A stretch of 54,020 bases of DNA from Hyphomicrobiales bacterium (GCA_900466745.1 UBNE01000051.1:1-54020); one strand, 5' to 3'. Shown: positions 30,855 to 39,218, counted from the first letter of the stretch. The notes: generated by a model from the sequence alone, not told the origin. Translations and numbers: made by a program.

Positions 30855-32714
30855 TTAGCGGGCATCCGCCTTGACGTCGATCTTGTCGAAGATCTCGGTC
30901 GGCTGGCTGATGGTCAGCACATCGGCGAGGCCGAGGCCCGCCGGCGATTTCGCCGCGGCGTCGACGGTGAGCGTGCCGGGCTTGGCGACGAAGCGCGAGG
31001 CGGCGGAGGAGAGCGTCTTGGCCGCATCCGACGGACCCAGCATGGCGGCGAGGCCGACGCTGGCGACCATGGCGAATTGCTGGCGCACCTCCTCGACCTT
31101 GCGCTTGGTCTTGCGCGCCTGGTTCTCGATCAGCTTCTCGACGAGGCCGAAATTCTGGAGCTTGACCTGGAGGTTGCGGGCGGTGGCGCCGAGCGCGGCG
31201 ACCTGGGCGAGGGCGAGGTCGCTGGAGAACAGGTCCTGCGTGACGTTGCCGAGCGTGCCCTTGGCGTCGAGCTGGGCGAGGCCGGCGCTGCCGAAGGAGA
31301 AGCTGCGGATGGCGAGCTCGTTCTTGGCGGCCTCCCAGGCGAGGTCGAGCCTGGCCGAGAGGTCGAGCTTGTCGATGCCCATGGCCAGCATGTCCTTCAG
31401 CGCCGGGTTGTCGTCGCTGGCGATGACCGGGGTCACGAGCTTGTCGATGGTCAGGCCGAGGCTGGTCGGAATGCCGTTGAGCGGCTCGCCGGCCTTGAGC
31501 TCGAAGGTGCCGAGCGCGACCTTGACCGGCTCCGTTCCCGTCGTGCTCGCCGGCAGGTCGATGGAAAAGCCGGCGAAGCGCATCGTGCCGATCTTCGGGA
31601 TCAGGCGGCGGTAGTCGAGCGCCTCGATCTCGCTGTCCGGCTTGGCCAGGAGGGTCCGCAATTCGCGGACGACATTGGCGAAGGAGAAGCCGGAATAGCT
31701 GATCGAGTCGATGCGCCCCTTGCCGGGGCCGCTGGTGAAGGCCATGCCCTCGACCGCGAAGCCAGACTTGTCCGGCGCGTTCTCGCCGAAGGCGATGCGG
31801 TCGATCGTCCAGTCGACGGGGTCCCTGGCCTTATCCTTGCCTTTGTCCTTGTTCTCGGCGTCGGCCGAGGCCGGCGGGCGGATCGTCGCCTTGAAGTCGC
31901 GGGCCTCGCCGCTGCCGTAATCGACCATGTCGAAGAGGGTGAGCATCGACAGCGCAAACTGCTTCTCGACGTCGCTCTTGTCGTTGCCGTCGTCGTCGGC
32001 CGCGGCCTTGTGGTCGGCCTTCTTCTCCAGCGCCTCGGAGTTCTTGCCGATCTTCTCGACGAGGTCGAGCAGCGGCTCCGGCCCGACCTTCATGGCGAAG
32101 CCGCGCGCCGTCGTCCTGCCGATCGACATGCTGCCCGCCTTGCCCATGTCGAGATCGTAGCCGTCCTGCTCGAAGCGGCCGATCACCGGAACATAGGCTT
32201 CGTCGACGCCGGGGGCGGCCTTCTCGGTGAGGACGCGCGCCGACTGCTTCAGGTCGAGCGCGTCGAAGGCGGTGCGCTTCAGCGTTCCCTTCATCGACCC
32301 GGCCGTGCCGCCCTGGATGGCGAGGCTGCCGCTCGCCGATTCGCCGTGCCCGATCTTGCCGTCGCCGATATCGGTGAGGCGGATGTCGCGATAGGTGGTG
32401 GTCTGCTTCTGCTCGCCGACCGACTGCTCCATGGTGAGCTCGGGGGCGCTGATCTCGGCCGCGGTCAGCTTCGCGATTCGGGCCGGGACCGATTCGTTGG
32501 CGCCCTTGGCGAACAGCGCGAGGAAGGCTTCCTTCTCGAGATTCGAGCCTTTGACGGAGACCTTGGGGATGCTGATGACGAGGCGGCCGAGATCGAGCCT
32601 GACGTCGTCGACCTGGAAATCCGCGGCCCAGGCCGGGGCGGCGAGCGCGATGAAAACAGCCGCGAGAGCCGTGCTCCCGCGTTGCGTTGGCCGGCGAAGG
32701 CGCGCAGCGGTCAT
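30855..32714 (-). CDS. Large exported protein of unknown function
   Basis: A 619-residue protein with a signal peptide (ALAAVFIALAAPAWA) and repeated amphipathic beta segments of the kind found in periplasmic scaffold proteins (FQVDDVRLDLGRLVISIPKV; IGTMRFAGFSIDLPASTTG; LDLSARLDLAWEAAKNELAI). A Lys/Asp-rich linker (ENKDKGKDKARD) sits near the middle. I do not recognise the family; an AsmA-like or envelope role is only a guess. The ATG at 32714 is chosen because AGGAG lies seven bases upstream. Divergent from the DUF192 gene. Confidence 0.6.
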   Translation of the reverse strand: MTAARLRRPTQRGSTALAAVFIALAAPAWAADFQVDDVRLDLGRLVISIPKVSVKGSNLEKEAFLALFAKGANESVPARIAKLTAAEISAPELTMEQSVGEQKQTTTYRDIRLTDIGDGKIGHGESASGSLAIQGGTAGSMKGTLKRTAFDALDLKQSARVLTEKAAPGVDEAYVPVIGRFEQDGYDLDMGKAGSMSIGRTTARGFAMKVGPEPLLDLVEKIGKNSEALEKKADHKAAADDDGNDKSDVEKQFALSMLTLFDMVDYGSGEARDFKATIRPPASADAENKDKGKDKARDPVDWTIDRIAFGENAPDKSGFAVEGMAFTSGPGKGRIDSISYSGFSFANVVRELRTLLAKPDSEIEALDYRRLIPKIGTMRFAGFSIDLPASTTGTEPVKVALGTFELKAGEPLNGIPTSLGLTIDKLVTPVIASDDNPALKDMLAMGIDKLDLSARLDLAWEAAKNELAIRSFSFGSAGLAQLDAKGTLGNVTQDLFSSDLALAQVAALGATARNLQVKLQNFGLVEKLIENQARKTKRKVEEVRQQFAMVASVGLAAMLGPSDAAKTLSSAASRFVAKPGTLTVDAAAKSPAGLGLADVLTISQPTEIFDKIDVKADAR

Positions 32715-32918
32715 GAAAATCTCCTGTTCAGTGCCGGGCGAAACTGCCGCAACCGGATGGTGAAAGGAAGCCATGGCTCGCCCGGGAGCGTCATAGGAGC
32801 GAATGATCGTGACGGAAATCTTGACCTGATGTGGCGGAAGGCTGCCTTCTGCCGAAGATTCGCCATGGCGGCCGCCTAGGCCGGGGCCGGGCGATGGCCG
32901 CCATGGAGTCGAGAAGCG

Positions 32919-33401
32919 ATGAACCTCGTCCGAAACGCCCTTGCCGCCGTGGCGCTCCTCCTCGCCGCGCTCGTTCCCGCGGGCGCCTGGGCGCAGGCCC
33001 AGCCGGCGCCGGGCGAAGCCGCCGGGCTCGAGGCGCTGACGATCGTCAGCGGCGGCGCCCGCCACGCCTTCCATGTCGAGGTGATGCGCACTCCGGACCA
33101 ACGCGCCAAGGGGCTGATGTACCGCAACTACCTGCCGCCGGATCGCGGCATGCTGTTCGACTTCGGCGCCAGCGAGCCGGTCGCGATGTGGATGCAGAAC
33201 ACCTATATCCCGCTCGACATGCTGTTCATCCGCGCCGACGGCACGATCGCGCGCATCGCGGAGAACACCGAGCCGCTCTCGACGCGGACGATTCCCTCGG
33301 GCGAGCCGGTGCTCTCGGTGCTGGAGATCAATGGCGGCGTCAGCCGGCAGCTCGGCATCAAGCCCGGCGACAAGGTCGAGCACAAGCTGTTCCGGCGCTG
33401 A
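32919..33401 (+). CDS. DUF192-family exported protein
   Basis: A 160-residue protein with a signal peptide (AAVALLLAALVPAGAWAQA). The mature domain has the DUF192 hallmarks: EVMRTPDQRAKGLMYRNYLP, GMLFDFG and VAMWMQNTYIPLDMLFI. The family is widespread in bacteria and archaea and has no settled function. The gene stands alone between a divergent envelope protein and a solute-binding protein. Confidence 0.9.
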   Translation: MNLVRNALAAVALLLAALVPAGAWAQAQPAPGEAAGLEALTIVSGGARHAFHVEVMRTPDQRAKGLMYRNYLPPDRGMLFDFGASEPVAMWMQNTYIPLDMLFIRADGTIARIAENTEPLSTRTIPSGEPVLSVLEINGGVSRQLGIKPGDKVEHKLFRR

Positions 33402-33569
33402 CGCGCCCGCCGGCGGGCGATCGTCGCGGGAGGGTGCCGGCCCGTGCAGGGCGCCGATCCCTTCGCGGGGCTGGTGCATCGGCGAACCATCTGCCAATGG
33501 AACGCTCCAAGCCGACGGACCCGGTCGTCCGGGGACATGTTGGCGGTTGCGGGGGCATTGGAGACGATC

Positions 33570-34409
33570 ATGCGCGCAGGTTGGCTGGGGCTTCTGGGCC
33601 TGGTGGCTTCGACGGCCCCTCTCGCGGCGGACACGCTCTCGCGGGTGCGCGAGGCCGGGACGCTGCGGCTCGGCTTCCGGACGGACGCGCCGCCCTATTC
33701 CTATCGCTCCGCCGACGGCTCGCCTGCCGGCTACATGGTCGATCTCTGCCGCGAAGTCTCCGAGAACGTGAAGAAGTCCGTCGGCGATCCGAAGCTGAAG
33801 ATCGATTTCGTCGAGGTCACGGCCGCGAACCGCCTGGAAGCTGTGCGCGACGGCACGGTCGACATCCTCTGCGACCCGACTTCGGTGACGCTCTCGCGGC
33901 GGGAGATCGTCGATTTTTCGCTGCCGACGATCATCGACGGCGCGAGCGTGCTCTACCGCGCCTCCGGTCCCAACCATCTCGCGGATTTCGACGGCAAGAG
34001 GATCGGCGTGCTCCAGGGCACCACCACCGAGCAGACGCTGAAGACGGCGCTGTGGCAGCTCGACATCAAGCCGCAGGTCGTGCCGATGAAGACGCATGAG
34101 GAAGGCATTCGGGCGCTCTCGGCCGGGACGCTGGACGCCTATTTCGGCGACCGCGGCATTCTCCTGCACTATCTCCGCCAGAGCCGGACATCGGCCGAGA
34201 TCAGGATCGAGGACCAGTATTACACGTTCGAGACCTATGCTCTCGCGCTCCCGAAGGACGACGGCAGATTGCGCCTGCTGGTCGACGCGACCCTCGCGGA
34301 TCTCTATCGGACCCGCTCCGTGCAGAGGATCTTCACCCGCAGCTTCGGCAATGCCGCGCCCGACGAATTCGTCCGGGCGCTGTTCGTCATCCACGGGGTG
34401 GCCAAATAG
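33570..34409 (+). CDS. Periplasmic solute-binding protein, amino-acid type (SBP_bac_3)
   Basis: A 279-residue product with a signal peptide (AGWLGLLGLVASTAPLAA) and a family 3 binding fold: VREAGTLRLGFRTDAPPYSY, FVEVTAANRLEAVRDGTVDI, SRREIVDFSLPTI and IGVLQGTTTEQTL. It would bind a polar amino acid or similar ligand for an ABC importer, but no permease or ATPase gene is nearby. The ATG at 33570 gives the signal peptide; the longer reading frame has no better start. Confidence 0.88.
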   Translation: MRAGWLGLLGLVASTAPLAADTLSRVREAGTLRLGFRTDAPPYSYRSADGSPAGYMVDLCREVSENVKKSVGDPKLKIDFVEVTAANRLEAVRDGTVDILCDPTSVTLSRREIVDFSLPTIIDGASVLYRASGPNHLADFDGKRIGVLQGTTTEQTLKTALWQLDIKPQVVPMKTHEEGIRALSAGTLDAYFGDRGILLHYLRQSRTSAEIRIEDQYYTFETYALALPKDDGRLRLLVDATLADLYRTRSVQRIFTRSFGNAAPDEFVRALFVIHGVAK

Positions 34410-34457
34410 GGTGGACGGCGCCGCCCCGCCCCGGCCGAAAGGCCCGGGTTCAGAAGC

Positions 34458-35126
34458 TCAGATGCGCTGCCGGAGCCCGGGCAGATGGGCCTGGAATTCC
34501 CGCAGGATCGATCGGTAGACCGCGCGCTTGAAGGGGACGACAAGCTCCGCGAGGCTTTCGGGTGAGACCCATTTCCAGGCGGAGAATTCGGGATGCTCCG
34601 TTGCGATATCGATCTCCCCGTCCTTTCCGCGGAAGCGCATCAGGAACCATTTCTGGATCTGGCCGTGGCAGCGCGGCGATCGCAGGCGCGCGAGGATATC
34701 CGCCGGGATGTCGTAGGACAGCCAGGTCCGGGATTCGGCGATGATGTCGGCATTGTCGGTCCCGAGCTCTTCGCGCAGCTCGCGCCGGGCCGCCATTGCG
34801 GGAGTCTCGCCGCGGTCGATGCCGCCCTGGGGCATCTGCCAGGCCTCGGCCGCGATGTCGATGCGCTGCCCGACCCAGGCGCGCCCGTCCCGATCGACCA
34901 GCATGATGCCGACGCCGCGGCGCAGGCGGCCTCGCTCCTCGTCCCCGGCCGGCGCGATCGCCGGGGCACGGCCATGGAGAGGGCGGTTCGGCGCCGCCGC
35001 CGCAGCGATGGCCCGGAGCAGGTCGCTTTCGTTGACCCCGTCCGCCTTCATCATCAGGCGCACGATCGGATCCCCGATCAGGTCGCCGAAGCTGAGCTCG
35101 GATGGCGGCGGGGGCCGATCGCGCAT
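34458..35126 (-). CDS. RppH-like Nudix hydrolase with an N-terminal extension
   Basis: A 222-residue protein. Residues from about 70 on match RppH, the RNA 5' pyrophosphohydrolase: GVGIMLVDRDGRAWVGQRID, Nudix box GGIDRGETPAMAARRELREE plus LGT, and the RppH signature GQIQKWFLMRFRG and PEFSAWKWV. The first 70 residues (FGDLIGDPIVRLMMKADGVN then an Ala/Pro linker) are not part of the usual 160-170 residue enzyme. The ATG at 35126 has a strong GGAGGAG site. It starts 67 bases after the second MutS-like gene, so it may belong to the fluoride-controlled unit. It could be a paralogue of a housekeeping rppH elsewhere. Confidence 0.8.
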   Translation of the reverse strand: MRDRPPPPSELSFGDLIGDPIVRLMMKADGVNESDLLRAIAAAAAPNRPLHGRAPAIAPAGDEERGRLRRGVGIMLVDRDGRAWVGQRIDIAAEAWQMPQGGIDRGETPAMAARRELREELGTDNADIIAESRTWLSYDIPADILARLRSPRCHGQIQKWFLMRFRGKDGEIDIATEHPEFSAWKWVSPESLAELVVPFKRAVYRSILREFQAHLPGLRQRI

Positions 35127-35193
35127 GTTCTCCTCCGTCGGGCGCGGCCGCGCGGCGAGGGGCTCGGCCCGCGGCGGCCATCTCCCCGGGCTT

Positions 35194-36705
35194 TCACGAT
35201 CGGGCATCGGCCGCCTCCGGCGTCTCGAAAATGCGCCGGAAGATATCGGTGCCGAAGCTCTTCGGCAGGGGAGGAGCCTCGATCAGCCGGAAGCTCCTCG
35301 CCCCGCTCTCGTCGCGCTCCGCCCGCAGGAACAGCGCCCGCTCGTCGTCGAGAAAGGAGCGGGCGAACGCGTACATATGCGAGACGAAGAAGACGGTGAC
35401 GTCGTTCTCGAGCAGGGCCCGGACGATCTGGCGCGCGATCTCCGAGCCTTCGCGCTCATGCGTGGCGGCGAAGGATTCGTTGAACAGGACCAGGGCGCGC
35501 CGCCGCATGACGTCGGCAATTCCGCTCATGCGCACGAGTTCCTCGTCGAACTTGCCGCTGCGCATGCTGCGGTCCTCCTCGCGCTTGTAATGCGTGTGCA
35601 GCCCCGAGCGGAGCGAGGCGCCGAACGCGTCGGCGGTGACGAACATGCCGCATTGCTGCATGAGCTGGGCGAGGCCGACGCTGCGCAGGAAGGTCGATTT
35701 GCCGCCCCGGTTCGCGCCCGTGATGATGACGAGCGGCTTTCCGTCGGCGTCGATGTCGTTGCCGATCACCCGCTGCTCCATCGTCAGGGCCAGGCAGGTA
35801 TCGCGCAGGTTGCGACAGCGGAACCGGTTCGGCTCGGCCTGCGGCTCGGGAAAGGTCACGGCTTCGCCGATCCGGTCGAGCTGCTCCTTGAGATTGACGC
35901 AGCCGAGATAGAAGGCGAGCTCGGAGCGCAGGGTCCTGAGGAAGCCCAGGACATGCTCCGCCGACTGGTAGATCGCATCCGATATCAGGACGAGGCCGCG
36001 GTTCTGCAGCTCGGCGAAGGCCTGCGCGCCGGCATCGTCCCGGGGGTGGAGTTGCAGCGTGTAGCTGCGGGCAGCGGGGCTGATCATCCGGTGCATCCAG
36101 CTCAGATCGCTCCGCTGCGGCTTGCGCAGCACCGTGCCCACCGCCTTGCCCCCGCCGCCGACCTGGGCGCTGAGCAGGAGGCCGACGCGGAAGCTGAGAT
36201 TGGTCAGGTCGGTCCGGGCGGCGCCGAGCCAGTCGTCGTCGAGATTCTTCTCGAGCGTCGCGAAGAACTGCCTGAAGCCGCGCGACGCGAACCTGTCGGC
36301 ATTGGCGGCGCAGGTCTTCCGCAGCCGTTCCAGCACGTCGAGGCAGCTCTGCAGCGTGCGCACGCCGCTGGCGACCTTCTGCCCGGCATCGCGATCGTAG
36401 AGGCTGAAGCTCCAGCTCCGCTCGCGCCCGAACGGTTCGATCGCGATGTCGTAGAACTTCCGCACGAGCGCCGGAACGGCGAGGCAGTCCTTGAGTACCT
36501 CCTGCCTGTAGCGGATCGTCTCGATGTCGTTGTCCCAGGCCTGGGCGCAGGCGGCGGCCATGGTGTCGTGGAAATATCGGTCGCCGCCGGCCGCGGCGTT
36601 CAGGAGGACTTCGAGCTCGATGTCCTGCGCGGAGGGGAGCGACTCCCTGGGAGAGGGCGAGCGCGGGTCGAAATCGCGGTCGGGATGCATCAGGAAGGTT
36701 TTCAT
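35194..36705 (-). CDS. MutS-related ATPase B
   Basis: A 503-residue protein with the MutS core/lever region and ATPase domain but no N-terminal mismatch-binding domain. Walker A is GANRGGKST at about residue 330. The following SVGLAQLMQQCGMFVTADAF and the ED-loop REEDRSMRSGKFDEELVRM match MutS. Walker B reads LVLFNESF at about residue 405, with Asn in place of the usual Asp; the later SHMY keeps the MutS His. The start overlaps the stop of MutS-related A (ATGA). The pair probably forms a heterodimeric ATPase expressed under a fluoride riboswitch. Substrate unknown. Confidence 0.85.
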   Translation of the reverse strand: MKTFLMHPDRDFDPRSPSPRESLPSAQDIELEVLLNAAAGGDRYFHDTMAAACAQAWDNDIETIRYRQEVLKDCLAVPALVRKFYDIAIEPFGRERSWSFSLYDRDAGQKVASGVRTLQSCLDVLERLRKTCAANADRFASRGFRQFFATLEKNLDDDWLGAARTDLTNLSFRVGLLLSAQVGGGGKAVGTVLRKPQRSDLSWMHRMISPAARSYTLQLHPRDDAGAQAFAELQNRGLVLISDAIYQSAEHVLGFLRTLRSELAFYLGCVNLKEQLDRIGEAVTFPEPQAEPNRFRCRNLRDTCLALTMEQRVIGNDIDADGKPLVIITGANRGGKSTFLRSVGLAQLMQQCGMFVTADAFGASLRSGLHTHYKREEDRSMRSGKFDEELVRMSGIADVMRRRALVLFNESFAATHEREGSEIARQIVRALLENDVTVFFVSHMYAFARSFLDDERALFLRAERDESGARSFRLIEAPPLPKSFGTDIFRRIFETPEAADARS

Positions 36706-38327
36706 GGCCGCACCCTGCTGCGCAGCTTCGCATAGGTGACGCCGTGCTTCTCGGCGAGCGAAAGCGCATAGGCGAGCCCGTCGGCCGGCTTGCGGACGAT
36801 CCGGAAGGTGCGGCGCGCCGGCTCCTCGGGATCGACCGTACTGACCATGCTCACCGTCTTCTCGCTGATGGTCGAAAGCGGATCGAGGAAGGTCACGCAG
36901 ACGCCGATGGCATCGATCGCGAGAATGCGCTCAAGCACCTGCGTGCTCAGGAAGATCTGGTCGTCGAGGCTGGTCGAATTGAAGATCTCGTTGAGGACGA
37001 CGACGCTGTCGGCGGTCATGGCTCGGCAGCTCCGATGCAGGCGCACCAGCTCGTCCTCGAGCTTGCCGCGCAAATTGGCGATGTCCTCCTCGCGCTCGAA
37101 ATGCGTGAAGATCCGGTCCGGCAGGAAAAGCCGCGCCGCCTTTCCGGGCACGGGGCAGCCGAGGCCGGCGAGGAAGTGCAGTTGCCCGAACATCCGTGCG
37201 AAGGTGGTCTTCCCGCCCTGGTTGGGGCCGGAGACCACGAGCAGGCGCTCGGGGCCGGAAAGCTGGAAGTCGTTGCCGACCACGGTGCCGTTCTCGGCCA
37301 GGATCCTGGTGGCCAGAGCAAGGTCGAAACTCTCCGCCACCGCGGTCGCCTTGGAGCTTGCGGATACGATGGGGCGGCAGAACGGCAATCCGGCCCGCCG
37401 CAGCGGGCGGATGAAGTCGAGATAGGCGATGTAGAAGCCGATCTCGCGGCCGAACCTGGCCACCACCTCGTCGATGAAGTTTCCCTGCCGCGAAACGTAG
37501 TCCTCGAGGCTGCCGAAGGCCTCGGGAAACAGCCGGCTCACGAACTCCAGGATCGCTTCCTCGATGTGGTTGAGGGAGAAGTCATCCTTCGGCTTGGCCG
37601 GACCCGGGGGGGCGATGCCGCTTTCGCGGAACCTGGCGAACCGGTCCAGGATGATCGTGGTGTAGTCGGGCTCGGAGGCGTATTTCCGCACCTTCACCCG
37701 GTCGCCGCTGAACAGCATGCCGAAGCTGACGCGCGACAGCGCCTCGCGCTGGGCAGCGGTCTCGCGCGCGAGCTCGAGGAATGACGGCGACCGGGCATAA
37801 TCCGCCAGATAGGCATGCAGGCCCTTCAGCCCCTCGGATTCCAGCTCCAGCGCGGCGAGGTTGCGCAGGAATGCGGCGATGGCTTCGCAATAGAGGCCGG
37901 CGGCACGCAGGATGACCGTATTCCTGTGGCTCCCGGTCGAGATTTCGCCGGCATAGCGCAGATTGGCGTGCACGCCGCGCATCGCCTCGCCGAACTGCGG
38001 GAAAATCCCGAAGATCTCGGGCCGCTCCAGATCCGCGAACACCGCCTGGCGATAGCGGACGACCTCCTCGCTCCGGCAGGGGGAGTGGAAGATCGGGCGA
38101 AGAACATCCTCGTCCCGCCTGGCCACCGCCGCGCCCACGATCTGATCCAGGTTGAGGTCGACGAAGCAGTCCGGCTCCTCGCCGCGCTCGTCGCGCAGCG
38201 CTTCCAGCCCTGGCGGAAACAGGATCGTGGCGAAGGCGCCGGCGCCGGACCCGCCGGCCTCGGGATGCGGTCTCCTGTCGGCGAGGCGCACGAGGTTGCC
38301 GGGGATGAAGGTCTGGGCCTCAGACAT
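36702..38327 (-). CDS. MutS-related ATPase A
   Basis: A 541-residue relative of MutS that also lacks the mismatch-recognition domain. Walker A is GPNQGGKTT at about residue 368. The ATPase domain continues with ARMFGQLHFLAGLGCPVPGK, HFEREEDIANLRGKLEDELV, and a Walker B VVVLNEIFNST near 444 with Asn in place of Asp. The His of the MutS ATHY motif is replaced (VTFLDPL). A GAGGT ribosome site precedes the ATG, which overlaps the end of a short leader frame. It is the first large gene after fluoride riboswitch A; crcB-motif RNAs upstream of mutS-like genes are known. Confidence 0.85.
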   Translation of the reverse strand: MSEAQTFIPGNLVRLADRRPHPEAGGSGAGAFATILFPPGLEALRDERGEEPDCFVDLNLDQIVGAAVARRDEDVLRPIFHSPCRSEEVVRYRQAVFADLERPEIFGIFPQFGEAMRGVHANLRYAGEISTGSHRNTVILRAAGLYCEAIAAFLRNLAALELESEGLKGLHAYLADYARSPSFLELARETAAQREALSRVSFGMLFSGDRVKVRKYASEPDYTTIILDRFARFRESGIAPPGPAKPKDDFSLNHIEEAILEFVSRLFPEAFGSLEDYVSRQGNFIDEVVARFGREIGFYIAYLDFIRPLRRAGLPFCRPIVSASSKATAVAESFDLALATRILAENGTVVGNDFQLSGPERLLVVSGPNQGGKTTFARMFGQLHFLAGLGCPVPGKAARLFLPDRIFTHFEREEDIANLRGKLEDELVRLHRSCRAMTADSVVVLNEIFNSTSLDDQIFLSTQVLERILAIDAIGVCVTFLDPLSTISEKTVSMVSTVDPEEPARRTFRIVRKPADGLAYALSLAEKHGVTYAKLRSRVRP

Positions 38328-38469
38328 GGCGGCACCTCGCGAAGCTGCGGGGCCGCCCGGTCGTCGTCGGCGCGAATCGAATGGCCAGACCGGCGCTGGC
38401 CCGGCCGGCGTTCTCTGCGACAGGAATCCGGTATCTGGAACGGAGGGAAATTGCGGTCATAAGGCTCAT
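38320..38469 (-). CDS. Possible leader ORF between fluoride riboswitch A and the MutS-like genes
   Basis: A 49-codon frame beginning MSLMTAISLRSRYRIPVAEN and ending CRHV, whose TGA (38322-38320) overlaps the first codons of MutS-related A. AGGA lies five bases before its ATG, inside the 3' arm of the predicted anti-aptamer hairpin. So the riboswitch fold could control this start, and the overlap could couple it to the main gene. The composition is Arg-rich with no recognisable domain. It may be a non-functional frame. Confidence 0.4.
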   Translation of the reverse strand: MSLMTAISLRSRYRIPVAENAGRASAGLAIRFAPTTTGRPRSFARCRHV

Positions 38470-38520
38470 GACGGTCCTGCCTCGGCGCCAGCGGCGCACG
38501 GTTGAAGCGGCAGGAGTCAT
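38468..38520 (-). promoter_or_regulatory. Expression platform of riboswitch A: anti-aptamer hairpin
   Basis: The aptamer 3' strand ATGACTCCTGCC (38520-38509 on the minus strand) can pair with GGCAGGA-cc-GTCAT (38481-38468), giving 12 pairs with a two-base bulge. The same bases are needed for the aptamer pseudoknot and stem, so the folds exclude each other. The hairpin buries AGGA and the adjoining ATG of the leader ORF. Confidence 0.6.
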
Positions 38521-38554
38521 CAGCGAACAGGGCGTGAAGGGGACTCCATCCCTC
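38508..38554 (-). ncRNA. Fluoride riboswitch A (crcB motif), MutS-like unit
   Basis: On the minus strand the aptamer reads GGGATGGAGTCCCC, then CACGCC, then GCTGATGACTCCTG. These match the crcB-motif signatures GATGGAGT-C and CTGATGACTCCT in the correct order, though the middle segment is less canonical than in the other three copies. It lies about 180 bases upstream of MutS-related A. A good promoter puts the transcript start at the first bases of the aptamer. Confidence 0.88.
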
Positions 38555-38560
38555 ATCCAA

Positions 38561-38589
38561 AATCTAGGAGAGGTAACCCCGAGGGTCAA
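38561..38589 (-). promoter_or_regulatory. Promoter of the MutS-like fluoride unit
   Basis: On the minus strand TTGACC (38589-38584), a 17-base spacer and TAGATT (38566-38561) form a good housekeeping-type promoter. The predicted start of transcription, near 38554, coincides with the 5' end of riboswitch A. Confidence 0.65.
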
Positions 38590-38640
38590 TGCCGGTTCCC
38601 GACGGCAATCCCGGGATGCCGCCTTCCCTGAACGTCTCAC

Positions 38641-38669
38641 TTGTTTTGAAACGACTGTTTCATTATAGT
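38641..38669 (+). promoter_or_regulatory. Promoter with internal palindrome upstream of the ChrB-N-like gene
   Basis: TTGTTT (38641-38646) and TATAGT (38664-38669) are separated by 17 bases. The spacer is filled by the inverted repeat TGAAAC-GACT-GTTTCA (38647-38662), a likely operator. The predicted start of transcription is at or within a base or two of the ATG at 38676, so the mRNA may be leaderless. Confidence 0.55.
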
Positions 38670-38675
38670 GATGCC

Positions 38676-39218
38676 ATGACATCTCTGACATGGCTTCTGC
38701 TGACCTACAAGGTGCCTCCGGAACCCTCCGCGAAGAGGCTCGCTCTGTGGCGCAAGCTCAAGGGCATGGGCGCGGTCTATCTGCAGAACGGCGTCTGCCT
38801 GCTGCCCAAGACCGATGACCATGTCCGGCGCCTGAAGATGCTGGCCAACGACGCGGTGGAGATGGGCGGGGACGCGGTCCTGCTGGAGACGGTCGCGCTG
38901 GACCGCTCGCAGGAGGAGAGGGTCGTCGCCCGTTTCAAGGCGGACCGCGACGAGCAGTATCTGGAATTCCTCGACAAATGCGCCGACTTCGAAGCCGAGA
39001 TCGCCAAGGAGACCGCCGCCGAGCACTTCACCTATGCCGAGCTCGAGGAGAACGACGTCGACCTGAAGAAGCTCCAGGGCTGGCTCGAGAAGATCGGGAA
39101 GCTGGACTTCTACGGCGCCACCCAGGCCGATCAGGCCGCCGAACGCCTCAGGGGCTGCGAAACCCTCCTCGACGCTTACGCGCAGCGGGTCTTCGACGCC
39201 CATGACGAGAACAAGTGA
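38676..39218 (+). CDS. ChrB N-terminal-domain protein
   Basis: A 180-residue protein matching the N-terminal domain of ChrB, a regulator or accessory of chromate resistance (SLTWLLLTYKVPPEPSAKRL, ALWRKLKGMGAVYLQNGVCL, LPKTDDHVRRLKMLANDAVE). The C-terminal ChrB domain is absent. The second half is acidic and helical (EIAKETAAEHFTYAELEEND). No chrA chromate transporter is nearby; an MFS gene follows 88 bases later, a pairing seen in other genomes. It is divergent from the MutS-like unit and is not under a riboswitch. A regulatory role on the palindrome in its own promoter is an inference. Confidence 0.78.
   Translation: MTSLTWLLLTYKVPPEPSAKRLALWRKLKGMGAVYLQNGVCLLPKTDDHVRRLKMLANDAVEMGGDAVLLETVALDRSQEERVVARFKADRDEQYLEFLDKCADFEAEIAKETAAEHFTYAELEENDVDLKKLQGWLEKIGKLDFYGATQADQAAERLRGCETLLDAYAQRVFDAHDENK

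Noticed and set aside
30333..32879. An 848-codon + strand frame opposite the acetyltransferase and the large exported protein
   Set aside because: Antisense shadow of two better-supported genes that have ribosome sites and domain or signal features.
32715..34394. Extension of the large exported protein frame to 1179 codons
   Set aside because: The signal peptide and AGGAG ribosome site mark the start at 32714. The upstream part is antisense to the DUF192 and solute-binding protein genes.
38676..39218. Chromate resistance operon
   Set aside because: Only the N-terminal ChrB domain is present and there is no chrA, so chromate resistance cannot be claimed.
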